64,000 nucleotides of DNA from Mesorhizobium huakuii (GTDB taxonomy: Bacteria > Pseudomonadota > Alphaproteobacteria > Rhizobiales > Rhizobiaceae), in assembly GCF_014189455.1 (NCBI RefSeq), contig NZ_CP050296.1, positions 6,506,001 to 6,570,000 on the forward strand. Direction: 5' to 3'. Made by a program: the position numbers and the translations under genes. The notes beneath the pieces were generated by a model. That model searched no databases. It was not told the DNA's origin and saw nothing but the letters and a program-made list of their open reading frames with translations. Shown in pieces: positions 13,661 through 25,095 of this stretch. The number at the start of each line of letters is the position of its first letter. The stretch's first letter is position 1.

Positions 13661-15735
13661 CTAGCCTGTCTTGATCTTTGGCGGCTCCGCGTTGGCAATA
13701 GCGAGGAAAATGCTTTCGAGCAGATCCTTGTCGCGGAAGGGCTTGCCGAGCAGCGGCACGTCCGTCGGCCGATCGGCGATTTCCTCCGCGTCGGCGTAGC
13801 CCGTGATGATAACCGCCGGCCAATCAGAGCGCAGATTGCGTGCGGATCGGATGACGTCCACTCCTGATACGAGTGGCATGGCGAAGTCGGTAACGATGAC
13901 ATCGAAATCGTGGGGGGCACGTTCGATCATCGCCAGCGCCTCCGCCCCTCCCCCGCGCAGGTAACCTCAAAACCGCGCTGGCGTAGCGACTCGGCTGTCA
14001 GGTGGCGCAACGCGTTACTGTCATCGATCAAAAGGATGGACGGGCGCTCGCTGCGGGCTCCTGGAAGCATTTGCTCGATATCGGCTTCCACTGACGGAGT
14101 GGCGGGTTCTTCGACCGAGCGTGGTAGCCACAGTTGCATGGATGTTCCACGATCGACGACGCTGTCGATACGCAACGTGCCGCCGGACTGCTTCATAAAG
14201 CCGTAGACCGTGCTGAGACCTAGACCCGTTCCCTTCCCAACGGGTTTTGTGGTGAAGAAAGGCTCGATGACCTTTGTGAGAATATCAGGTGCGATGCCGG
14301 ATCCCGTGTCTCTGACCGTCACAACGACATAGTCGCCCGCCGGAACGTCCTCCGATCGGTTTGCAACCGAGCGGTTTTGCGCGTGAACCGATATCGTTCC
14401 TCCAGAAGGCATGGCGTCGCGCGCATTGAAAACAAGATTCATCAAGGCAAGCTCAAGCTGTCCGGCGTCGACGCGGACCGGCCATACCGTATCGTCGATT
14501 TGCCAATCGAAGCGGATAAGACCTCCTAAAACGGGAGCCACCAAGCCGTTCATGGTATCGCCAAAGGCAGCAAGCCGCACCGCTTCGGGTTTCAGAGTTT
14601 GACGGCGCGAGAAGGCAAGCATCCGAGCGACGAGATCGGTGCCTTGGTTGGCAGAGCGCCGCAGCAGTTCGACAACCTGTCTTGCCTGATCATCGAGTAT
14701 GCCACGGCGTTCGAGCAATCCTAATCCGCTCAGAATAGCAGCAAGCAGATTGTTGAAATCATGAGCCAGGCCACCCGTGAGCTTGCCGATTGCGTCAAGA
14801 CGCTGCGATTGCAGCAGCTGATCCTCAAGGCCGCGCCGCTCGGTGACGTCAAGGAACGTACCGAGTATCTCTGGCTCGCGGCCGTCCGAGCCGTTCGACA
14901 TCACACCCTGGTCAAGAAAGATGCGGTATTCGCCGTTGGCGCACTGCCAGCGGAATTCGCACGTGTAGGAGCCGGTGGTTTTTGCCGCCAACAGCGCTTG
15001 TTCCAGCCTGGGTAGATCCTCGGGGTGGACCCGGCTGAGTCCGAAGGCAGGATCCGAAGTCAGATCTTCAGGCGAAAACCCGGTTAGGCGCTCGACACCC
15101 TTGGTGACAAAGCGCGCCGCGAAGGGCGGCGCGGCTGCCCGCGCATGGAAGCAGACCGGCAGCGAACTCAAAATGGCATCCTGCCGTTCCTCCGCGTTGC
15201 GCAGGGCCCGCTCGGCCTGAAGTTTGTCCTTCTGCGCCTGGAGCGCCTGTGCCAGCAGTGCCTGCTCGGTCGCAGCCTTCCGCTGGATCTCCAGCGTCTT
15301 CTCGTGGAGTTCTACGAAAACCGCGACTTTCGAACGCAGCATGATCGGATCGAATGGCTTGAACACATAGTCGACCGCGCCGGCATCATAGCCGCGCAGC
15401 ATGTGAGCCTCCTCCTTGTTGATGGCGGTGAGGAAGATGATCGGCGTGCGCTTGGATTGCTCGCGCTGGCGGATGAGCGCTGCCGTCTCATAGCCGTCTA
15501 TCCCCGGCATGAGGACATCCAGGAGGATGACGGCGAAGTCCTCCTTCAGCAGATAGCGCAACGCCTCTTCGCCCGATTGGGCGCAGATAACGTCGCCGGT
15601 CGAGGCGAGCACTTCGCTGATCGCCAGAAGATTGCGTTCATCGTCGTCGACGGCAAGGATCCGTGCCCTTGTCGGTCCCTCGGCCAATTGCCCCGCCTCA
15701 ACTTTTCCTATCCTGTTTCTCGGAGGCTTTTGCAT
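13661..15735 (-). pseudogene. Hybrid histidine kinase (REC-PAS-HisKA-HATPase-REC), frame broken near its end
   Basis: Order: receiver (about residues 24-140, DVLMPGIDGYE with phospho-Asp), coiled coil, PAS (about 185-305), HisKA with LAHDFNNLLAAI, HATPase with GKGTGLGLSTVYGF, then a second receiver starting ILLIDDSNALRHL. The main frame stops at 13927 inside that receiver; the rest (VIVTDFAMPLVSGVDVI, KPFRDKD) continues in another frame from 13930 to 13661. One extra base in the C5 run at 13950-13954 (G5 on the coding strand) would restore it. It starts 10 bases after the next kinase's stop, so the two form one operon. Confidence 0.8.
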
Positions 15736-15745
15736 GGACCAGCCG

Positions 15746-18700
15746 TCAGTTCACTGCCACGAGCATTTGTTCCGGGTTCTCCGCGCGTGCCCGGGAACGA
15801 CCTATCCAGACGCGAAGCAATGCCAGCAGCAGATCAAGATCGACCGGCTTGGCGATGTAATCGGAAGCACCGGCGTCCAGACATTTCTGCCGATCGCCCT
15901 TCATCGCTTTGGCAGTAACGGAAATGAGCGGGATGTGAGCGATCGCCGGCGCCCCGCGAATGCGCCGCATCGTCTCGTAGCCGTCCATCTCCGGCATCAT
16001 GATATCGATCAAAGCTGCGTCAACATCGGGAATCTGTTCCAGCAGCGCGATACCGTCTCGGCCGCGTTCCGCATGCAGCACCTGTATATCGTAGGTCTCC
16101 AGGACACTGGTGAGCGAGTAGATGTTGCGGATATCGTCGTCGACGATGAGAACCTTCGCCCCCGCCAGATCGGACTTGCCGGTCTGTTCGGTTCCTGGTC
16201 CGTCGTCGTCTTCCCGTCCTTCTCCCGGCAGTGTTGCCGAGATATGTAGCGCCAGCTGAGCAAAATTCTCAGCCCGCGGCGCATTTGCAAGCGCCGGGTT
16301 CAACGCCAGCACCTGTTCAAGCGCATCAGGATGAGGGGCAAAGAACAGCAGCTGCGGCAAAGCTTCGCCGAATTGGCCAGTGACCTCGTCCAGCGCTTGT
16401 GCGTTGTCTTTGGCGGAGCGCCCGCAGCCGAGCACCACGGCATCGTATGAAGCCATGCCGATGTCATCCGCGTTTGCCGCGAAGCGGCCGACCGCAGTGA
16501 CCGAGGTCACGCCGTCGCGGATCGCTTCGACGAGCGATAGCCGGCGCTCCGGATCTGGGTCGGCGACCAGAACGCGACGCTGAATGCGCAGCTTCCTGGA
16601 ATGGATATCCTGGAACACCTTCATGAGTTCATCGGAGGAGACAGGCTTGGTGGAAATGCTCGACGCCCCCTTGCGCGCAAGACTTCCGATATCCTCGGCA
16701 CCCGAGATGACGTGGACGGGGATGCCCCTGGTCTTCTGATCATGGCGCAACAGGTCGAAAAGCACCCAGCCGTCGATATCCGAGAGCCCGAGATCAAGCG
16801 TAATGGCGTCGGGAACCAGTTTGCGAGCCAGGGCCAGGGTGCCGGAACCGGCGTTCGACAAGACGCCTTTAAGGCCGGCCGAACGCGCGAGACCAAGCAG
16901 CAACCCGCCAAAGGTCGGATCGTCCTCTACGATCAGCACGACGCGATCGGTCGGCGCGATGGAATCGCGGTCATCGATCAGCTCTGCCGAAGGCGGACTG
17001 CCGAGCGATGCCGGCGCGGCAACAGCGTCCGCTTGCGGCGGTAAGGCCGATTGCGCTGCCGCGACCCGGGGACCCGTGAAGGGGATGACAAGGGTGAATG
17101 TCGAGCCCTTCCCCGGCGTGCTTTCAACCCGCAACTCGCCGCCAAGCAAGCGCGCAATCTCCCGGCTAATCGAGAGCCCAAGCCCGGTGCCGCCATATTT
17201 GCGGCTGGTGGTGCCATCGGCCTGTTGGAAGGCCTCGAAGATGAGTTTCTGCTTGTCTTCTGGAATGCCGATGCCGGTGTCGGTCACAGCAATCGCCAGG
17301 GCCTTCGCGGAGTGCGCCGAGCCGTTGCGCCGGCCGGTCTTTTTCAACTCGGAAGTTCAGGCTGACCTCGCCCTCCGAGGTAAATTTGAATGCGTTCGAA
17401 AGCAGGTTCAGGACAATCTGCTGCAGGCGCTTCTCGTCCGTGCGGACAGTTTCCGGGAGAGCCGGGTCCACCTTGATGGTGAAGCCAAGGCCCTTGTCTG
17501 CTGCCAACTGACGGAACGTACGCTCCATATGCTGCCGCAGATGCGTCACTGGCATATCGTTGATGTCGATGGAGACCGTACCGGACTCGATCTTCGAAAG
17601 ATCGAGGATGTCGTTGATGAGGCTGAGGAGATCTGTGCCTGCGGAGTTGATCGTGCGTGCAAACTCAACCTGTTTCTCGTTGAGATTGCCTTGCTGGTTG
17701 GCCGCGAGCAGGTTTGACAGAATGAGCAGCGAATTGAGCGGGGTACGCAGTTCGTGGCTCATATTGGCCAAGAACTCGGACTTGTACTTCGAGGTAAGCG
17801 CCAGCTGCTCGGCTTTTTCCTCCAGAGCGCGCCGTGCCATCTCGATTTCGAGGTTCTTGTTTTCCACCTGCTTCTTTTCGTTTTCGAGCAGCTGCGCCTT
17901 TTCCTGCAACTCCTCGTTCGTCGCATGCAGCTCTTCTTGCTTCTTTGTCAGTTCGGTCTGGCGCGCCTGCAGTTCGGAGGTCAGTAGCTGCGACTGCTTG
18001 AGCAGTCCCTCGGTGCGCATCGTCGCGGCAATGGTGTTCAGAACGATGCCGACGGACTCCATCAGCTGATTGAGGAACGACTGGTGCGTGTCGCGGAATT
18101 CCCCGAACGAAGCAAGTTCGATCACGGCTTTGACCTCATCCTCGAACAAGGCGGGAAGGATGATGACGTTGGCCGGCGAGGCGCTGCCGAGACCTGACGT
18201 GACGCGCAGGAATTCCGGCGGCACATTGTCTAGCATAATGGCACGCTTGTCGGCAGCGCTTTGCCCGACCAGACCTTCGCGCAGATCGAGACGCTGTTTG
18301 ATGGCGGCCTTGCTTTCGGCGCCATAGGACGCCGCGAGCTCAAGATAGGATTCATCCTCGTCGCGATTGGTGACGTAGAAGACCCCGTATTGCGCGTTCA
18401 CCAGCGGGGCGAGCTCGGACATGATCAGCCGCGAGACGGTGGCAAGGTCGCGTTCGCCCTGGAGCATCCGCGAAAATCGCGCGAGATTGGTCTTCAACCA
18501 ATCCTGCTCAGCATTCTTTAGTGTCTGATCTTTCAGATTGCGGATCATTTCGTTGATGTTGTCCTTGAGCGCGGCGACTTCACCGGAGGCTTCGACGCTG
18601 ATCGAGCGGGTGAGATCGCCCTTGGTCACCGCCGTCGAAACCTCGGCAATGGCACGCACCTGGGTGGTCAGATTGGCAGCGAGCTGATTGACGTTGTCGG

Positions 18701-21467
18701 TGAGATCGCGCCAAAGGCCGGCGGCGCCAGGCACACGCGCCTGTCCGCCGAGCTTGCCTTCGATGCCCACTTCACGCGCGACATTGGTCACCTGGTCGGC
18801 GAAGGTAGCGAGCGTCTCGATCATGCCGTTGATGGTGTCGGCCAGCGAGGCGATTTCGCCCTTCGCGTCCACCGTCAGTTTGCGCTTGAGATTGCCCTGC
18901 GCGACCGCTGTCACGACTTCGGCGATGCCACGCACCTGATTGGTCAGATTCGTCGCCATCAGGTTGACGTTGTCGGTCAGGTCCTTCCAAGTCCCGGCGA
19001 CCCCTTCGACGCGGGCCTGACCACCAAGCTTGCCCTCGGTGCCAACCTCGCGCGCCACGCGGGTCACCTCGCCGGCAAAGGAGTTGAGCTGGTCAACCAT
19101 AGTGTTGATGGTCGACTTAAGCTCAAGGATTTCGCCCTTGACGTCGACCGTGATCTTTTTGGAGAGGTCACCGCGCGCCACAGCGGTTGTCACTTCGGCG
19201 ATGTTGCGCACCTGGCCGGTCAGGTTCTCCGCCATGGAGTTCACATTGTCGGTCAGGTCTTTCCAAGTGCCGGCAACGCCGCGTACCTGCGCCTGGCCTC
19301 CAAGCTTGCCTTCGGTGCCGACCTCGCGCGCCACACGTGTGACTTCCGACGCGAAGGAATTGAGCTGGTCCACCATCGTGTTGATCGTGTCCTTCAATTC
19401 CAGAATCTCGCCGCGGACGTCGACGGTGATCTTCTTCGATAGATCGCCAAGCGCCACAGCCGTGGTCACTTCGGCGATGTTGCGCACCTGGCCGGTGAGG
19501 TTCGCCGCCATGGCATTGACGTTATCAGTCAAATCCTTCCATGTGCCGGCGACGCCACGCACCTGTGCCTGGCCGCCCAGCTTGCCGTCGGAGCCGACCT
19601 CGCGCGCCACGCGCGTCACCTCCGACGCGAAGGAATTTAGCTGATCCACCATCGTGTTGATGACGTCCTTAATCTGCAGGATCTCGCCCAGCGCATCGAC
19701 CGTGATCTTTTGCGTCAGGTCGCCTGTGGCAATGGCGGTCGCCACCTTGGACACGTCGCGCAACTGCACCGTCAGATTGCCGGCCATGGCGTTGACGTTG
19801 TCGGTCAGGTCCTTCCAGGTACCGCCGACGCCTTCGACATGGGCCTGTCCGCCGAGCTTGCCTTCCGAACCGACTTCGCGCGCGACGCGCGTGACTTCCG
19901 AGGCGAACGAATTCAACTGATCGACCATCGTGTTGACGGTATCCTTGAGCTCGAGGATTTCGCCCTTGACGTCGACGGTGATTTTCTTGGACAGGTCGCC
20001 GCGCGCCACGGCCGTCGTCACCTCGGCAATGTTGCGCACCTGCCCGGTCAGATTGGCGGCCATCAGATTGACGTTATCGGTCAGATCCTTCCACGTGCCG
20101 CCGACGCCTTTGACCTCGGCCTGGCCGCCGAGCTTGCCTTCGGTGCCGACCTCGCGCGCCACGCGCGTCACCTCCGAGGCGAATGAGTTTAGCTGGTCGA
20201 CCATCGTGTTGATGGTGTCCTTCAACTCCAGGATTTCACCTTGAACCGCCACGGTGATCTTCTTCGACAAGTCTCCAGAGGCAACCGCAGTCGTTACCTC
20301 GGCGATGTTGCGCACCTGTCCGGTGAGGTTTTCAGCCATCGAGTTGACGTTGTCAGTGAGATCCTTCCACGTGCCCGCAACGCCGCGCACCTGCGCCTGG
20401 CCGCCAAGCTTGCCTTCGGTGCCAACTTCGCGCGCGACGCGCGTCACCTCGCCGGCGAAGGAATTGAGCTGATCGACCATCGTGTTGATGGTCGATTTCA
20501 GCTCAAGGATTTCGCCTTTCACATCGACCGTGATCTTCTTCGAGAGGTCGCCCAAGGCGACGGCCGTCGTCACCTCGGCGATATTGCGTACTTGGCCGGT
20601 CAGATTCTCCGCCATGGAATTCACATTGTCGGTCAGATCCTTCCATGTCCCGCCGACACCTTCGACGCGCGCCTGGCCGCCGAGCTTGCCTTCAGTGCCG
20701 ACCTCGCGCGCCACGCGCGTCACTTCCGAAGCGAAGGAATTGAGCTGGTCGACCATCGTGTTGATCGTGTTCTTCAGTTCCAGGATTTCGCCCTTCACGT
20801 CGACCGTGATCTTTTTCGACAGGTCTCCGGATGCAACCGCTGTCGTCACTTCGGCGATGTTTCGCACCTGGCCGGTCAGGTTCGTTGCCATGGCGTTGAC
20901 GTTGTCGGTCAAATCTTTCCAAGTCCCGGCAACACCTTTCACGCGCGCCTGGCCGCCGAGCTTGCCTTCGGTGCCGACTTCGCGCGCCACGCGCGTCACC
21001 TCGGAGGCGAAGGAGGCAAGCTGACCAACCATGGTGTTGACGATCTTGCCAATGCGCAGAAATTCACCGCGCAGCGGCCGGCCGTCGATCTCGACCATCA
21101 TCGTTTGCGATAGGTCGCCCTTGGCGACGGCACCGATGACGCGGGCGACTTCAGCTGTGGGCTGGACCATGTCTTCGATCAGATCATTGACGGACCGGAC
21201 ACTGGATTCCCAACTACCAGTGGCGTTTCGGACGCGGCCACGTTCGCCTATACGTCCATCCTTGCCGACAACCTTGCTGAGCCGCTCGAATTCATGCGTC
21301 ACTTGATCGTTCAGATCGACGATCTCATTGAAGATTTCTGCGATCTCGGAATCGATGCCTTCATAGACATTGTCGATGCGGACGGAGAAATCACCGCGCC
21401 GAAAGGCTTTTAGAGAATTCAGAATGCTTCGACGGTCCAACTGCTTTTTGGATGCCTGCACAGTCAC
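15746..21467 (-). pseudogene. Poly-HAMP hybrid histidine kinase, frame broken by one base
   Basis: Starts near GTG 21467 (the open frame extends to 21581). It has nine tandem ~92-residue HAMP-type units, a GAF-like domain, a coiled coil, HisKA ([13 protein letters not shown]), HATPase and three receivers, the middle one degenerate (no DD or clear phospho-Asp). This resembles fungal group III (Nik1-type) kinases and bacterial relatives. The first frame ends out of register just after [27 protein letters not shown] continues in the other. One extra base in the 5-base run at 17340-17344 would give one 1,900-residue protein. No membrane segment, so likely a cytosolic sensor. Confidence 0.8.
18560..21070 (-). 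repeat. Nine tandem ~276-bp repeats encoding HAMP units
   Basis: Each unit encodes a variant of [47 protein letters not shown] and [15 protein letters not shown]. Units 1-7 are very similar; unit 5 ([19 protein letters not shown]) and units 8-9 differ more. The unit length of 92 codons is constant, a substrate for recombination-driven copy change. Confidence 0.85.
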
Positions 21468-21736
21468 AGCCCCACTCCCAGCCCTAAGATTAGATTGCCC
21501 CCTGCGGCCAAACGGTACATCCCGCCGCAACCGGAAACGCGGCACTTCCACGTTTGTTCCGTGGGCAGAGCTGCGCCCCATCCTAAGGTTCTATTTGGAA
21601 GCCCGCGTCACCAGACGCCAATCAGCGCCACAGTGCCAAAAGGACTCGCCCTCCGATACCTGAACGCCGCCGTGGGACTCGGCATCCCCGGCGGCCAAAC
21701 TCTGGACAAGGGCTTGCGCCTCCGGTCCAGCGTGGG

Positions 21737-22756
21737 TCAGCTATCCCTGTCAGAATGAAAACGCCGGAGACCCATCATAAGCGCGGTCATCGTCGCGCTC
21801 GCGCACGCTACCGCAAGGACGGCGACCACGCCTGCAGAGTCGGATCTTTTCGTTGCGCGAAATGGGACGTTTGCTGCTAGCACAGCACTGTGAACCAGCG
21901 GGGCCAGATCCGACCTACTGCCGTGTCGAACGGAATAGGCGCGCGTGAATTCGGCGCCGAGAAGAAAAATTTCTGATGAGTAGTAAACCCAGAGGAGTAT
22001 CACGAGCAGCCCACCGGCCGCCCCATATGAGGACGCGACCGCGCTGGAGCCGATATACCAGCCGATAAGCGACTTCCCGAACGTGAACAGGGCAGCGGTG
22101 ACAACGGCGCCAATGCCCACGTCGCGCCATTCGAGGGTTCGATCAGGCAAAACTTTGTAGATTGCGGCAAACATCCCTGAGATCAGGGCAAACGAAACGA
22201 TCGCGTTGATCGTGCCAAGGACTATTGTACCAAACGGCAGGTGAGCGTTGATGATATTTCCCAGCGCCGATATTGCTGCGCTGGCAACGAGGGACACGAG
22301 TAACATGAAACCGAGCGCGGCAACCAACCCGAGACTTGCTGCACGAGCGCGGAGCAGACGTGACAGGGAATTTCCCTGAGGTTCAACCTTCCAGATCGTG
22401 TTTAGCGATTGCTGCATTTCCCCAAAGACACCGGATGCCGCCACCAATAAGGTGGCTACCCCTATCACCGCGGCCCAGCTTCCGGACAACCTATTCGAGG
22501 CGCTCTCCAGTGCTGTCTGAAGGAGATCCGCGCTTTCTGGGCCCATCAGCCCCGAAATCTGGGCAGACAAAGCCAATCTTGCAGCATCCTGACCAAAAAC
22601 CAGTCCTGCGATAGCAACCACAATCAGCAAAATGGGTGCTAACGAGGTGGTCGCGTAAAAAGCCATTGCCGCACCATGACTAAGTGCATTGTCATTGACA
22701 AATCCGACTACGCTCTCTCTGACCAAGTCCCATGGATTTGTGATCGAGCGGCGCAT
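21737..22756 (-). CDS. YihY/UPF0761 family membrane protein
   Basis: A 339-residue inner-membrane protein with about six helices. The signature ALSHGAAMAFYATTSLAPIL opens the domain, and YGAAGGLLVILLWVYYSSEI near the end is typical. The family was once called ribonuclease BN without good support; the real role is unknown. A paralogue lies at 39009-40079. The GGAAC box at 22828-22824 has ATT rather than GTT at the -10. Confidence 0.88.
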   Translation of the reverse strand: MRRSITNPWDLVRESVVGFVNDNALSHGAAMAFYATTSLAPILLIVVAIAGLVFGQDAARLALSAQISGLMGPESADLLQTALESASNRLSGSWAAVIGVATLLVAASGVFGEMQQSLNTIWKVEPQGNSLSRLLRARAASLGLVAALGFMLLVSLVASAAISALGNIINAHLPFGTIVLGTINAIVSFALISGMFAAIYKVLPDRTLEWRDVGIGAVVTAALFTFGKSLIGWYIGSSAVASSYGAAGGLLVILLWVYYSSEIFLLGAEFTRAYSVRHGSRSDLAPLVHSAVLAANVPFRATKRSDSAGVVAVLAVACASATMTALMMGLRRFHSDRDS

Positions 22757-22880
22757 TTTGCGTCCATAGGTATTTGCAGCATTTTCAAACAGCGTTCATT
22801 AGCAATGCGCCAGAACTTCCGGTGTTCCGATTAGCGCTCTGAACCTATACGCGGCGTGGTTGCCACAGGCGCACCATTGC

Positions 22881-23543
22881 TTAGTCCTGATAGCCGCCAT
22901 CCTTCGAGCCAGCGAAATAATCGCCGGCTACAGCCATGAGCACCAAGAAAGCGGCGGAATACCTGGCGAAGCCGAAGGACTGCGCCGCTGCCAGTTTTGC
23001 ACCACGCGAATGCTCGCTAACGAATTCCGAAGCGGCGCTCTGGAGTTCTTCTGCCGCTTTGCCGAAAAGCGCACGCTCTTTCGCGGTCGCCTTGAACGAA
23101 CGACCGATAACGTGGCCGATCAAAAGCCCTCCCGCGGAACCGGCGAGTACCTTTGCCCGAGCCAGGTTGCCGATGCCCTTGCGCCGGCTCCCTGCGTTCG
23201 GAACGCTTACATGACCAACGTGCTGCCCGCCGCTCGATATTTCCGAGGGCGGCTCGGAAGCGTTCGCGACACCGCTAACGCCTTCAGCGCTTTTTCTGCC
23301 GGCACCAAAAACCGCTATGGCCCCCAAGGCTACCGCCGCCGCCGTGCCACCGTTTTCCTTGATGGCGTCTGAAACCTCACCAACGGCCCCGACCATCTTG
23401 TCCTTTGCGTACCGAGTGGTCATTTCGACCAGATGACGGGGCTGCAGGCGCCGGCTTATCTCGGCGACAGGTGCAAACAAGGCCTGCCGTTCGATCCGCA
23501 TTTGCCCCGTGATCTCGCTGAGATCATCGTTGGGTCGTGCCAT
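22881..23543 (-). CDS. DUF3618-type membrane-associated protein
   Basis: A 220-residue protein. The N-terminal LSEITGQMRIERQALFAPVA and LQPRHLVEMTTRYAKDKM follow the DUF3618 pattern. Two hydrophobic stretches (TAAAVALGAIAVFG; SAAFLVLMAVAGDYF) suggest membrane association. Its start overlaps the holin-like gene by 20 bases. Last gene of a three-gene operon under the promoter at 24498-24522. Confidence 0.7.
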   Translation of the reverse strand: MARPNDDLSEITGQMRIERQALFAPVAEISRRLQPRHLVEMTTRYAKDKMVGAVGEVSDAIKENGGTAAAVALGAIAVFGAGRKSAEGVSGVANASEPPSEISSGGQHVGHVSVPNAGSRRKGIGNLARAKVLAGSAGGLLIGHVIGRSFKATAKERALFGKAAEELQSAASEFVSEHSRGAKLAAAQSFGFARYSAAFLVLMAVAGDYFAGSKDGGYQD

Positions 23544-23937
23544 AACGGATCCCCTGCTTCAGGGCAGCCAGATCGCTGCGCACCTGGTTGACGGTCTCGA
23601 TAGGCGTTACGGTCCATCCAACCATCGCTCGCTTGGCCAAATAAAGAGAGAGCAAACCCCCGGCAATCAAAACGACGCCAGCTATCAGACAGGAAAACAT
23701 TGCGCCTATACCAAAATAGATCATCGCCAGGATAAGAAACTCTACGAAAGCGAAAGCTCCCAAGACAAAGAAGATGCCGGCTGCCACCCCGCATGCGCCG
23801 GAGGAGACGACGGCCGATGCCTTGCTTCTCATTTCCGCCTCAAGCAGGCGCAAATCCAATCGCATCAACGAGGCGATTTTTTCAAGCGCTTCGTTGAAGA
23901 TGCCACCGAAGGGCTGACGATCTATCCCATCATCCAT
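23524..23937 (-). CDS. Phage-holin-superfamily (DUF1469-like) membrane protein
   Basis: A 137-residue protein. An amphipathic start (IASLMRLDLRLLEAEMRSKA) precedes two long hydrophobic helices (AAGIFFVLGAFAFVEFLILA and ALFSC-type second pair) and a short charged tail, the layout of Phage_holin_3_6 proteins of bacterial chromosomes. In rhizobia these sit with DUF883/DUF3618 genes, as here, and are tied to envelope stress. Confidence 0.75.
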   Translation of the reverse strand: MDDGIDRQPFGGIFNEALEKIASLMRLDLRLLEAEMRSKASAVVSSGACGVAAGIFFVLGAFAFVEFLILAMIYFGIGAMFSCLIAGVVLIAGGLLSLYLAKRAMVGWTVTPIETVNQVRSDLAALKQGIRYGTTQR

Positions 23938-23950
23938 CTGAGGACTCCTC

Positions 23951-24469
23951 TCAGGAACGATTCGAACTGCCCATGATGCGGGTCAGCACCACACCAGCGA
24001 GGATTCCCACTCCGAAGAACGCCGCCGGTTGGCGCTGTGCGAACTTGGTAACGGACTCGAGCAATTCCCCGACGTTTCGATCTCTTATGTCCGTGGAGAT
24101 TCGTTCGACGCCTTCGGCCGCACTACGGACCATGCCCGCGACCTGAGGCGACTGCTTTTCTATGCCGTCAGCAGCCTCCTTGACAGAATGCGCGATGTTG
24201 GCAATGGCGTCGGCACCAGCGGTTTTGTTCGTCTCGACTGCTTCCTTGAACGCGCCCGCCGCATCGGAGACGACTGAGCCGGCATAATCCCGAGCATCGG
24301 TCGAAACAGAGGCCGCAGCGGTTTTCAAGTGGGTCGCGGTCTCGGACGCGCTTGTCTTCAACTTGTTGAGGGCCTCCTTGCTGTTACCGGCACCGCTATC
24401 GTCGGCTCGCCACTCATTCTCGTTCGGTACACTGGACCCGGGGAAGCCGCTTGTCTCTGGCGTGTTCAC
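23951..24469 (-). CDS. DUF883-like nutrient-deprivation-induced type protein
   Basis: A 172-residue protein from GTG 24469. A long Ala/Thr/Ser/Lys-rich amphipathic region (SETATHLKTAAASVSTDARD) is followed by a C-terminal membrane segment (RQPAAFFGVGILAGVVLTRI), as in DUF883/ElaB-like proteins. First gene of a three-gene operon whose promoter matches EcfG. Probably envelope- or ribosome-associated in stress. Confidence 0.75.
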   Translation of the reverse strand: MNTPETSGFPGSSVPNENEWRADDSGAGNSKEALNKLKTSASETATHLKTAAASVSTDARDYAGSVVSDAAGAFKEAVETNKTAGADAIANIAHSVKEAADGIEKQSPQVAGMVRSAAEGVERISTDIRDRNVGELLESVTKFAQRQPAAFFGVGILAGVVLTRIMGSSNRS

Positions 24470-24497
24470 AATGTTTCACTCCTGTTGTTTTAAAATG

Positions 24498-24522
24498 AAC
24501 TTCGCCATCAGCGTGCGGTTCC
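24498..24522 (-). promoter_or_regulatory. EcfG-type promoter of the 24469-22881 operon
   Basis: Reverse strand GGAAC (24522-24518), 17 bases, GTT (24500-24498). The first start codon is 29 bases further on. Confidence 0.7.
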
Positions 24523-24876
24523 TGCCTTCGCAGAATATTCCCATTGCACCTCTTCCACTGAAGGCTGGCGCTTCGTGCGGTAAGCGTGAGCCCGGTCTGG
24601 AACTCGTCCCGAATAAACACCGGGCTAGACCTCGGTGGGGTGGAACAACTCAGAAATCGCGTTTTGTCGTAGGGCAACCTGCGCGGCGATTGCGGTCCAA
24701 CCTAGTCGGCGGCCGGCGGCCACGCCGACGCGATCCGCTTGATGATCTCAGGGCGGTACTGATTTGACTCGCTAACCGATTGTCGGAAGCGTACAGTCCG
24801 TTCGTCGCCCGCCTCCAATGGCAAACGGGCGTTTGAAAGAGTCGATCACGCTTTCGCCCAATCGGGAGTATGCGAG
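24523..24876. other. Intergenic stretch with a duplicated leader
   Basis: About 350 bases between divergent units. No gene is evident; the right half is the leader repeat 24763-24841 plus the ribosome binding region of the gene at 24877. Confidence 0.4.
24763..24841 (+). repeat. Leader repeat, copy 2 (also at 4438-4515)
   Basis: TTTGACTCGCTAACCGATTG and the following GTCGGAAGCGTACA match copy 1 with single changes; the match continues to the CAAACGGGCG motif. The sequences downstream of the repeat encode unrelated proteins. Confidence 0.55.
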
Positions 24877-25095
24877 ATGACCATTCGCGGAACGGCCGAC
24901 GAAATACAGTTGGCAACACTTACCAGGATTTTGGACGACTATTGCGAGCAAGCTGGCATTGAGGGCTCGCACCCGGCGCGTGGGCATTTGGCACGCCGCT
25001 TGATCGCTCTATTCAGCGGCGGCATCGATAGACCGGACGATATCCGGATGGCTCTCGACAGTGCATCGAATGGTTGGCAGACCAATCATATCTGA
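24877..25095 (+). CDS. Small hypothetical protein (72 residues)
   Basis: Reads MTIRGTADEIQLATLTRILD, then ARGHLARRLIALFSGGIDRP. The layout (L-x2-I/A-F-D then a helix with A-x-L-I-x-L-F-x2-G) is shared with the gene at 33483-33719, so the two look like distant paralogues. GGGAG lies 10 bases before the ATG. Function unknown. Confidence 0.65.
   Translation: MTIRGTADEIQLATLTRILDDYCEQAGIEGSHPARGHLARRLIALFSGGIDRPDDIRMALDSASNGWQTNHI

Noticed and set aside
17330..17350. Programmed frameshifting in the kinase gene
   Set aside because: The site would need a +1 shift and shows no slippery heptamer or stop-codon context; many other genes have the same kind of one-base homopolymer change, so error or mutation is simpler.
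18560..21070. CRISPR-like periodic repeat
   Set aside because: The 276-base units are contiguous coding repeats in frame, with no short repeats and unique spacers.
19030..21113. Several long plus-strand ORFs, up to 290 codons
   Set aside because: They are antisense shadows of the HAMP repeats and repeat with the same 276-base period.
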